NCBI GenBank assembly: GCA_965222065.1
Contig: OZ244933.1
Coordinates: 186,001 to 250,000, forward strand
From: GM7GCV1 sp965222065
GTDB taxonomy: Bacteria; Pseudomonadota; Gammaproteobacteria; Pseudomonadales; GM7GCV1
DNA: 64,000 nt
Direction: 5' to 3'
Shown in pieces: positions 9,642-17,032 of this stretch. Both the position numbers and the translations under genes were made by a program. Under the pieces are notes generated by a model, which was given only the letters and a program-made list of their open reading frames with translations, ran no database searches and had not been told where the DNA came from. The first letter of the stretch is position 1. Each line of letters opens with the position of its first letter.

Positions 9642-10025
9642 GTGAAAAAACTGATGATCATTGCAGCTGTATTGATGCTGCCCTTTGTCGCCCAGGCCGA
9701 CGCATTTCAGGCCGAATGGAACAAATATTGCACCAAGATAAAAGAGTGCACTATGCAACAAATGGGTGAAAATCCGGATGATATGCCAGAGGCCATGCGT
9801 GACATGGTGATGCAAACGATGGATGGCATGTGTGCGTCTATGGAGGAACAGTTCACTGAAGTTCAGCAGACCGAATACCAGGATATTGCCGATGCAGGTG
9901 CCGAGTGCCTGCGCAGCCTTAACCAAATGAGCTGTGAGCAGATAACAGGAGGCCATCAATCATTCGAGACAGATGCTTGCCGCGAATACCAGGAAATGGC
10001 GGAGAATCATCCTGCCAATCAGTAA
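9642..10025 (+). CDS. small secreted Cys-rich protein of unknown function
   Basis: 127 residues starting at GTG behind a GGGGG ribosome site. A signal peptide is clear (MKKLMIIAAVLMLPFVAQA, cut before Asp-Ala). The mature part of about 107 residues is acidic, Met- and Gln-rich and contains six cysteines spaced like a small disulfide-bonded helical protein (YCTKIKEC, DGMCASM, AECLRSLNQMSCEQ, DACREY). I do not recognise a family. It has its own short upstream region and no obvious partner gene. Confidence 0.7.
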   Translation: MKKLMIIAAVLMLPFVAQADAFQAEWNKYCTKIKECTMQQMGENPDDMPEAMRDMVMQTMDGMCASMEEQFTEVQQTEYQDIADAGAECLRSLNQMSCEQITGGHQSFETDACREYQEMAENHPANQ

Positions 10026-10107
10026 AGCCGTTTAATCCGGATTAGAATAGTGAAGGTTACTAGCGCTGCCGGACTTTTTATTGGTTGGAACGAATTGGGT
10101 GACCTTG

Positions 10108-10656
10108 TTACATACAGTTCTGAACATGAGACCTAAGTTGTGAATCTGACCACAACTCTATTTGAAGAACTGCATTGTAAGGTTCGCCTGAAAGCCTCAA
10201 TACTTGGCAAATCGCGGGTTCTGTTTTTAAACCTTTGCGTTTCAGAGTGCGGATTTTTTGTTTGATGGGCTCACCACCTATATGAGCCAAACGTTGCATG
10301 ATCTTGTAGTGTCTAAACGCGGACTGCTGACTGACTGGGGTTTGTGACCCATAAAATTCAAATAAAAAACCGTCCATTTTGAAATGACCAACAACGCAAT
10401 CGGTGTATACGCTGAGGCTAAAAGAGTCATTATCACCAAAAGCGTCCGTGAAATCAGATGCAAATACATCCCGATGTTGATACTCACATACAATATCAAT
10501 ATCGCTTTTTTCAGTATCGAGCTCTACGAATATCGTGCTGACTATCTCCGGCGAATAATCATGAAGTAAGTCTTTCATTCGAGATTGCGAAATTGCTTTT
10601 TTGGCGCTGGCAATTTTAGTATTCACTGTGGCTTTGGTGGCATATAAAGCCTGCAC
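10108..10656 (-). CDS. DUF4269 protein, nucleotidyltransferase-like
   Basis: 182 residues. The pattern EKSDIDIVCEY looks like the D-x-D metal-binding strand of a nucleotidyltransferase fold, followed by VVGHFKMDGFLFEFYGSQTP and a C-terminal helical part ending in KTEPAICQVLRLSGEPYNA; this order fits DUF4269. The biochemical function of the family is not known to me. It lies upstream of nothing on its strand and 65 bp from the FosA-like gene, also on the minus strand, so co-transcription from the FosA side is possible. Confidence 0.72.
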   Translation of the reverse strand: MQALYATKATVNTKIASAKKAISQSRMKDLLHDYSPEIVSTIFVELDTEKSDIDIVCEYQHRDVFASDFTDAFGDNDSFSLSVYTDCVVGHFKMDGFLFEFYGSQTPVSQQSAFRHYKIMQRLAHIGGEPIKQKIRTLKRKGLKTEPAICQVLRLSGEPYNAVLQIELWSDSQLRSHVQNCM

Positions 10657-10721
10657 TCAGGCGTAAATTTGGAGATGCATTGCATCGGAATAGTGGCTAT
10701 TGTGCAGCCGATTATTACGTT

Positions 10722-11120
10722 TCAGCACCATACCAGCCCCTTGTAAGGTGACTTTTCCAATCCCGCCAAGCGAGTTACCAATGTGCCACAGTGAAGCTCT
10801 AGTCTATGGCCGTTGGGGTCAAGCAAGTACAGCGATTCGCCTTCACTAGTGTTTTGCTTCCATTCCTCGAACCCAATCTCTTCATGTTTGGCGCGCAGCT
10901 CCAAAAGAGCTTTTTCGCTGACACTGAAGGCGACATGCGTATAGTCCTTGGCGGGCTCAGGTTCGCCTAGGCTCAAACAAAGCCACGTATCGCCGGCTGT
11001 CAGATAAGCGCCGGAGTCCCAGAAAACGTGTAGCTTCATTCCCAGAAAATCGCGATAGAACTCGATTGATGAGTTTAGATCCCGTACGGAAAAAGTAATG
11101 TGATTGATTCCAGTGATCAT
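10722..11120 (-). CDS. FosA-like glutathione transferase (vicinal oxygen chelate family)
   Basis: 132 residues from the ATG giving MITGINHITFSVRDLNSSI; an earlier in-frame ATG at 11147 would add nine residues without a family match. Metal ligands fit FosA: His7 in the first motif, His in YTHVAF and Glu in HRLELH. The potassium loop region EWKQNTSEGESLYLLDPNG is strikingly conserved with FosA, which adds glutathione to fosfomycin. Chromosomal FosA-like genes are common in gammaproteobacteria; whether this one confers fosfomycin resistance or acts on another epoxide is not known. Confidence 0.8.
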   Translation of the reverse strand: MITGINHITFSVRDLNSSIEFYRDFLGMKLHVFWDSGAYLTAGDTWLCLSLGEPEPAKDYTHVAFSVSEKALLELRAKHEEIGFEEWKQNTSEGESLYLLDPNGHRLELHCGTLVTRLAGLEKSPYKGLVWC

Positions 11121-11399
11121 GCTTCTGACTCTAAGAAAACCTAACATGCAAAAGCGGGATTTCCCTATGACATCCTGGATGGAAACCGGAGGCTTTTCAA
11201 TCCATTGTTTTTATAAATAAAAACAGGAAATGGGATTATTGGGCAGAAGATAAAAACGGGAAGGTTTCCCTATTACATCTGAACAAAGGGTAACTAATTC
11301 CTTTTGGTATAAACCGTCGGTATTTGTTGCCATAGCTCTCCCTGACATCCCTTATGACTTGCCATTATGGTTTCAAAAAGCCGCTATTTGTAAAAATAG

Positions 11400-12275
11400 C
11401 TAATTGGCGACTTCCTTTTTGCAAATCTCAATAAACGCCATGGCCGCCGAAGACAGCGTCCGCTCGGCGTGGTGGATAATCCCAAGTCGCCGTTGCAGCG
11501 GCAGTTCAATGGGAATCCGGTAGAGCTTGTCGGTGTCGATAAGGGTTTCAGGAAGCATGCTCCAGCCCAGGCCGATTTCGGTCATCTTGCCCAGGGTTTG
11601 CAGAAAATTGGTACTCATTAGTGGTTTTAAGGTCAGCCCCTCGCGATTAAATGCCTCCAGCAGCAGACGTCCTGTGAACGTGGTGGTGTCGGGAATCAGA
11701 CAACGGTATTCGCTTAAATCCTTGAGGGTAGGGTGTTTAAGGCTGGCCAGTGGGTGTTCGGGTGTACAGACAAAGTGCATCTGGTCTGACCAGAGTTGGA
11801 TTTCCGTGATCTTCTGTTGCGGAGTAAGCGCCAGTGTATTAACGGCGACTTCCACGCTGCCATGCAATACTTCTTCGTAAGCCCTTTCCGAGTCGCTAAA
11901 GGCCACATCCAGATCTACACCAGGGTAAGTCTCGGCGTAGGTTTTCAGAATAGGTGGCAGACGGTGCAGGCCTAAATGGTGGCTAATGGCAATGGATAGC
12001 TTTCCACTGATTTCTCCCCGCAGGGAATGTAGCGCCTGACGCGTACTTTCCAGGTCATTAAGGATGGAGCGAGCCTTGGGTAAAAATACCTGGCCTGCTT
12101 CTGTCAAAAATACCTGTCTTGATAGACGGTCAAACAGTCTGGCATCCAGTTGCGTCTCCAGATTGGCAATACGCTTGCTCACCGCTGGCTGTGACAAGTG
12201 GATACGTTCGGCAGCTTCCGAAAAGCTACCCAGTTCAGCGGCGGCAACAAAAACTTTTAAATCCTGCGTATCCAT
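11400..12275 (-). CDS. LysR-family transcriptional regulator
   Basis: 291 residues: a winged HTH at 1-60 (MDTQDLKVFVAAAELGSFSEAAERIHLSQPAVSKRIANLE pattern, in two halves) followed by a type-2 periplasmic-binding-like co-inducer domain from about 90. It is divergent from leuC across 127 bp, an arrangement found in many gammaproteobacteria, which suggests it acts on leuCDB. The intergenic DNA is A/T-rich and holds an 11-bp palindrome. Effector unknown; branched-chain intermediates are a guess from context. Confidence 0.9.
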   Translation of the reverse strand: MDTQDLKVFVAAAELGSFSEAAERIHLSQPAVSKRIANLETQLDARLFDRLSRQVFLTEAGQVFLPKARSILNDLESTRQALHSLRGEISGKLSIAISHHLGLHRLPPILKTYAETYPGVDLDVAFSDSERAYEEVLHGSVEVAVNTLALTPQQKITEIQLWSDQMHFVCTPEHPLASLKHPTLKDLSEYRCLIPDTTTFTGRLLLEAFNREGLTLKPLMSTNFLQTLGKMTEIGLGWSMLPETLIDTDKLYRIPIELPLQRRLGIIHHAERTLSSAAMAFIEICKKEVAN

Positions 12276-12281
12276 AACTAT

Positions 12282-12292
12282 TTGGAATCCAA
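12282..12292. promoter_or_regulatory. candidate LysR operator between the regulator and leuC
   Basis: Perfect palindrome TTGGA-A-TCCAA seven bases upstream of the LysR gene start, next to an A/T-rich stretch with a second loose dyad. It has the T-N11-A size expected for LysR proteins. Assigned by position and shape only. Confidence 0.35.
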
Positions 12293-12402
12293 TATATTTA
12301 ATATATAAATTTATCTTATTTTAACCTGCGCGTACAATGCGCAGCATCCAATTAGACAAGCGCAACGTAAGTGCGCCACACCAGTGATAAAGAGTGTTGC
12401 AA

Positions 12403-13857
12403 ATGGCCAAGACCCTGTATGACAAATTATGGGATGCCCACGTTGTGGAATCCCGCGATGATGGATCGGCGCTGATCTACATTGATCGCCACATAGTTCA
12501 CGAAGTGACGTCGCCCCAGGCGTTTGAAGGTCTGCGTATGGCTGGCCGAAAACCCTGGCGGGTTGATTCAGTGCTGGCGACACCGGACCACAACGTATCC
12601 ACCGTGAAAGAAGAACGTGCGGGTGGCTATGATGCGCTGGTCGATCCGCAATCCCGAATTCAGCTGCGTGCGCTGGACGACAACTGTGATTACTTTGGCC
12701 TGACTGAATACCAGTTGGCTGACCCTCGCCAGGGTATTGTGCATGTGGTTGGACCTGAATCCGGTGCCGTGTTGCCCGGGATGACAGTTGTCTGTGGCGA
12801 CTCGCATACGTCCACCAATGGCGCTCTGGGCTGCTATGCCTCAGGTATAGGCACTTCTGAAGTCGAACATGTACTGGCCACCCAGACGCTGGTGACCAAG
12901 AAAATGAAAAACATGCTGGTTCGCGTCGATGGCCAGTTGGGCCCCGGCGTAACGCCAAAGGATGTTGTACTGGCGATCATTGGAAAAATTGGCACCGCGG
13001 GTGGAACAGGCTGCGCAATCGAGTTTGGTGGCCAGGTGTTTCGCGATATGTCCATGGAAGGCCGAATGAGTGTCTGCAATATGTCTATCGAGGCAGGTGC
13101 TCGCGTGGGCATGGTGGCTGTAGATGACAAGACCATTGACTATGTGAAAGGCCGTGCCTTTGCTCCCAAGGGAGATAACTGGAACAGGGCGGTTGAATAC
13201 TGGCAAACATTGCACTCCGATGAGGGCGCCGAATTTGATGTTGTGGTTGAAATGGATGGCGCCGCCATCCAGCCGCAGGTGAGCTGGGGAACTTCGCCGG
13301 AAATGGTCTTACCTGTGGGCGGTGTAGTGCCTGCCATAGAAGACGGCAAGAACGATACTGAAAAATCTGGCATACAGTCTGCATTGAAGTATATGGGGCT
13401 GCAGTCGGGCACGCCAATTACCGATATTGCGATCGACAAAGTGTTTATTGGCTCCTGTACCAACTCGCGTATTGAAGATATACGAGCAGCGGCGGGCATC
13501 GTAAAAGGCCGCAAAAAGGCAGATTCCGTCAAATTGGCGATGGTTGTACCTGGTTCGGGGCTGGTGAAACAGCAGGCCGAAGCCGAGGGGTTGCATGAAA
13601 TTTTTATTGATGCCGGTTTTGAATGGCGAGAGCCGGGCTGCTCCATGTGTCTGGCGATGAATGCCGACAAGCTGGAGCCGGGTGAGCGCTGTGCCTCGAC
13701 GTCCAATCGTAATTTTGAGGGGCGTCAGGGATCGGGTGGTCGTACTCATCTGGTCAGCCCACAAATGGCGGCTGCGGCAGGAATCGCCGGACATTTTGTT
13801 GATATTCGTGAATACTTAAATGAGCAGCGCGATAACGCGCCAGGAGGCAACTCGTGA
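12403..13857 (+). CDS. leuC: 3-isopropylmalate dehydratase large subunit
   Basis: 484 residues from the ATG giving MAKTLYDKLWDAHVV, the usual LeuC start; a GTG nine bases earlier is in frame. With LeuD it isomerises 2-isopropylmalate to 3-isopropylmalate in leucine synthesis. The 4Fe-4S cysteines are present in VFIGSCTNSR and in EPGCSMCLAMN, and the CGDSHTSTNGALG substrate loop is intact. The stop overlaps the leuD start (GTGA), giving translational coupling in a leuCDB operon. leuA is not in the window. Confidence 0.98.
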   Translation: MAKTLYDKLWDAHVVESRDDGSALIYIDRHIVHEVTSPQAFEGLRMAGRKPWRVDSVLATPDHNVSTVKEERAGGYDALVDPQSRIQLRALDDNCDYFGLTEYQLADPRQGIVHVVGPESGAVLPGMTVVCGDSHTSTNGALGCYASGIGTSEVEHVLATQTLVTKKMKNMLVRVDGQLGPGVTPKDVVLAIIGKIGTAGGTGCAIEFGGQVFRDMSMEGRMSVCNMSIEAGARVGMVAVDDKTIDYVKGRAFAPKGDNWNRAVEYWQTLHSDEGAEFDVVVEMDGAAIQPQVSWGTSPEMVLPVGGVVPAIEDGKNDTEKSGIQSALKYMGLQSGTPITDIAIDKVFIGSCTNSRIEDIRAAAGIVKGRKKADSVKLAMVVPGSGLVKQQAEAEGLHEIFIDAGFEWREPGCSMCLAMNADKLEPGERCASTSNRNFEGRQGSGGRTHLVSPQMAAAAGIAGHFVDIREYLNEQRDNAPGGNS

Positions 13858-14513
13858 GAGCCTTTACCCGGCACAAGGGAATTGTCGGCCCGGTGGACCG
13901 TGCCAACATTGATACCGACATCATTATTCCCAAGCAGTACCTGAAAAGCATCCAGCGAACAGGCTTTGGCCGCTATGCATTTGATGCCATACGCTATCTG
14001 GATGAAGGCTGGCTGGAAAAACCCGAAGAGGAGCGACAGCCCAATCCGGATTTTGCCCTGAACCAGCCACGTTACCAGGGAGCATCCGTATTGCTGGCCC
14101 GTGACAACTTTGGTTGTGGCTCCAGTCGTGAGCATGCACCCTGGGCACTGGATGATTTCGGTTTCCGCGCAATTATTGCGCCGAGTTTTGCCGATATCTT
14201 CTACAACAACTGCTTTAAAAATGGGTTGTTACCCCTGGTGTTGCCTGAAACCGTGGTTGATCAGTTGTTTAAGGAAGTCTATGCCTCGGAAGGTTATGAG
14301 CTGGACATCGACCTGGAAAACCAGACAGTAACCACGCCTTCCGGGGAGAGTTTTGGCTTTGACATTGATGATTTCCGCAAGCACTGCTTGCTCAATGGTC
14401 TTGATGAAATTGGCCTGACACTGCAAAGCGCTGACAAGATCAGGGAATATGAGAAGGCAAGGGCTGAGAAAGAACCCTGGCTTTTTAACGTTATTAACCG
14501 GGCTTCGCTATAG
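13854..14513 (+). CDS. leuD: 3-isopropylmalate dehydratase small subunit
   Basis: 219 residues, GTG start overlapping the leuC stop by four bases. It is the swivelling domain partner of LeuC. Diagnostic motifs: IDTDIIIPKQYLKSI near residue 22 and the FGCGSSREHAPWAL loop. The start begins MRAFTRHKGIVGPVDRAN as in other LeuD proteins. Second gene of the leucine operon. Confidence 0.98.
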   Translation: MRAFTRHKGIVGPVDRANIDTDIIIPKQYLKSIQRTGFGRYAFDAIRYLDEGWLEKPEEERQPNPDFALNQPRYQGASVLLARDNFGCGSSREHAPWALDDFGFRAIIAPSFADIFYNNCFKNGLLPLVLPETVVDQLFKEVYASEGYELDIDLENQTVTTPSGESFGFDIDDFRKHCLLNGLDEIGLTLQSADKIREYEKARAEKEPWLFNVINRASL

Positions 14514-14538
14514 GCGTCTGGAAAAGAAATAGAGAAAC

Positions 14539-15630
14539 ATGAGTAGAAAAATATTGTTAATGGAAGGCGACGGTATCGGTCCGGAGATTGTTGCCGAAGC
14601 GCGCAAGGTGCTGGATGCCGTAAACGAGCTTGATGGCCTGGATATCGAGTACCAGGAAAGCATGCTGGGCGGACGTGCCTATGATAAATACGGGCATCCA
14701 TACCCTGATGACGCACGTGAAAAAGCCTGGTGGGCTGACGCCATTTTGTTTGGTGCTGTCGGTGGCCCAAAGTGGGATGAACAGCAGCGGGACGGCACAA
14801 TGGAGCGGCACCTGCGCCCGGAAGCGGGACTGCTGGGGATACGTTCAGACCTGGAGCTGTTTGCCAATTTCCGCCCGGCATTGACGTTTCCGCAGTTGGC
14901 AGATGCGTCCTCGCTGAAGCCGGAACTGGTGGCCGGGCTGGATATCCTGATTGTTCGCGAACTGACAGGTGGTATTTATTTCGGTGAGCCCCGGGGTATT
15001 CGCACCCTGGATAACGGTGAGCGCCAGGGCTTCAATACGGACGTGTATAGCGAATCGGAGATACGCCGTATTGCCCATGTGGCGTTTGAGGCGGCTCGTC
15101 GACGCAATAAAAAACTTTGTTCAGTTGATAAATCCAATGTGCTGGAAGTCACTGTGCTCTGGAAAGAAGTGTTGACCGAAGTGGGCAAGGAATACCCGGA
15201 TGTGGAACTTAGTCATATGCTTGCCGACAATGCCGCTATGCAACTGGTCGTTAATCCCAAGCAATTTGACGTGATTGTCACCGGGAACCTGTTTGGAGAC
15301 ATCCTTTCTGACATTGCGGCCATGCTGACCGGTTCTATTGGTATGTTGCCTTCGGCGTCACTGGATGTGAACAACAAGGGGTTCTATGAACCGGTTCACG
15401 GCAGTGCGCCAGATATCACCGGGAAAGGCGTTGCCAACCCCCTGGCGACCATACTTTCGGCTGCCATGATGTTACGGTATTCCCTGGATGCTGGCAGTTC
15501 GGCAGATCGAATTGAAGCTGCCGTGGCCAGGGTATTGGAGAAAGGCCTGCGCACCAGCGATATTTTCACAGCGGGCATGACGAAAGTCGGCACCGCGGAA
15601 ATGGGTGACGCGGTGGTCGCGGAGTTGTAA
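14539..15630 (+). CDS. leuB: 3-isopropylmalate dehydrogenase
   Basis: 363 residues, full length. It oxidatively decarboxylates 3-isopropylmalate with NAD to the leucine precursor 2-ketoisocaproate. Visible motifs: LLMEGDGIGPEIVAEA at the N-terminus, RPEAGLLGIRSDLELFANFRPA region split by the substrate arginines, and VTGNLFGDILSDIAAMLTGS with the metal-binding aspartates. It follows leuD by 25 bp and closes the leuCDB operon. Confidence 0.98.
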   Translation: MSRKILLMEGDGIGPEIVAEARKVLDAVNELDGLDIEYQESMLGGRAYDKYGHPYPDDAREKAWWADAILFGAVGGPKWDEQQRDGTMERHLRPEAGLLGIRSDLELFANFRPALTFPQLADASSLKPELVAGLDILIVRELTGGIYFGEPRGIRTLDNGERQGFNTDVYSESEIRRIAHVAFEAARRRNKKLCSVDKSNVLEVTVLWKEVLTEVGKEYPDVELSHMLADNAAMQLVVNPKQFDVIVTGNLFGDILSDIAAMLTGSIGMLPSASLDVNNKGFYEPVHGSAPDITGKGVANPLATILSAAMMLRYSLDAGSSADRIEAAVARVLEKGLRTSDIFTAGMTKVGTAEMGDAVVAEL

Positions 15631-15731
15631 TTGTTCGTGCCGGGATTCGGGCGCGAGTATTTGGAGACGTTTTTTAAATTCATTTGGGCGGTGAGTATTA
15701 GGCCGCTTCCGAAAAGAGAGCAGAGATTATT

Positions 15732-16844
15732 ATGATGACTGTAGGTTTTGTTGGTTGGCGTGGCATGGTGGGCTCAGTCCTGATGGGCCGCATGCGTGAA
15801 GAAAATGATTTCGCCAATATCGAGCCTGTCTTTTTTACGACTTCACAGGCAGGTCAACCGGGTCCGGATGTGGGCAAAGGCTCCCAGCCGTTGCGTGACG
15901 CCAAAGATATCAGTGAACTGGCACAGATGGATGTCATCCTGACCTGTCAGGGCGGTGATTACACCAAAGAGGTCTTTCCCAAACTGCGTGAATCCGGATG
16001 GGATGGCTACTGGATTGATGCGGCCTCGGCACTCCGTATGGCCGACGATGCCATTATCGTGCTCGATCCGGTCAATATGGATGTTATCCAGCAGGGGCTT
16101 GAATCCGGTGTAAAAAACTACATTGGCGGCAACTGTACTGTCAGCCTGATGCTGATGGCGCTGGGCGGCCTGTTTAGCAACGGCCACGTTGAATGGGCTA
16201 CCGCCATGACTTATCAGGCGGCCTCGGGTGCCGGTGCACAAAACATGCGTGAATTGATCAACCAGATGGGCAGTATCCGCGATTCCGTTGCGACCGAGCT
16301 GGCCACGCCGTCGTCTGCGATCCTTGATATTGATCGTAAGGTCGCCGATCAAATGCGCTCTGCCGATTTTCCAGTGGATCAGTTCGGTTACCCGCTGGCT
16401 GGCAGCTTGTTGCCCTGGATTGATGTTGAGCTTGATTCGGGTCAAAGCAAGGAAGAATGGAAAGCCGAGGTGGAAACCAACAAGATTCTCGGCCGTGCCG
16501 ACAATCCGGTGCCGATTGACGGGGTATGTGTCCGTATTGGTTCCATGCGCTGTCACTCCCAGGCGTTGACCATCAAACTCAACAAAGACATTCCCATGGC
16601 CGATATTGAGTCCATGCTGGCAGAAAATAATGACTGGGTAGAAGTTGTGCCCAATCATAGAGACGTCACCCTGGAAAAACTGACTCCGGCCTATGTGACT
16701 GGCACCATGAATGTGCCCGTAGGTCGACTGCGAAAAATGCACATGGGTGGGGAATACCTGTCTGCCTTCACGGTCGGGGATCAGCTCCTTTGGGGTGCAG
16801 CCGAGCCATTGCGAAGAATGTTGAATATTTTGCAAAAGGTCTGA
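15732..16844 (+). CDS. asd: aspartate-semialdehyde dehydrogenase
   Basis: 370 residues; two adjacent ATG codons can start it and the first is given. It reduces aspartyl phosphate to aspartate semialdehyde, the branch point to lysine, methionine and threonine. NADP-binding FVGWRGMVGSVLM opens the protein and catalytic Cys135 is in GGNCTVSLML. The type is the gammaproteobacterial one. The gene lies 101 bp after leuB and 188 bp before fimV, the usual leuB-asd-fimV order. Confidence 0.97.
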   Translation: MMTVGFVGWRGMVGSVLMGRMREENDFANIEPVFFTTSQAGQPGPDVGKGSQPLRDAKDISELAQMDVILTCQGGDYTKEVFPKLRESGWDGYWIDAASALRMADDAIIVLDPVNMDVIQQGLESGVKNYIGGNCTVSLMLMALGGLFSNGHVEWATAMTYQAASGAGAQNMRELINQMGSIRDSVATELATPSSAILDIDRKVADQMRSADFPVDQFGYPLAGSLLPWIDVELDSGQSKEEWKAEVETNKILGRADNPVPIDGVCVRIGSMRCHSQALTIKLNKDIPMADIESMLAENNDWVEVVPNHRDVTLEKLTPAYVTGTMNVPVGRLRKMHMGGEYLSAFTVGDQLLWGAAEPLRRMLNILQKV

Positions 16845-17032
16845 ACTCGTCCAAAAAAACAGGCAAATTTCTCTAGGTAATCCATAAAAAACAATCGATT
16901 AGCGTTTTTTTGTGATGTACTTTTGAATTTATTCGTTCTAAAGTGAGTAGGATCACGTCTTCGATTGCTTAACAAGGGTTTTGCTGTAATCAGGATTTTT
17001 TGATTGGGGTTGCAGCGCTTAATGGAAAACTG

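Noticed and set aside
15843..16835. 330-codon frame opposite asd
   Set aside because: Shadow of asd with Gln/His/Arg bias and no domain.
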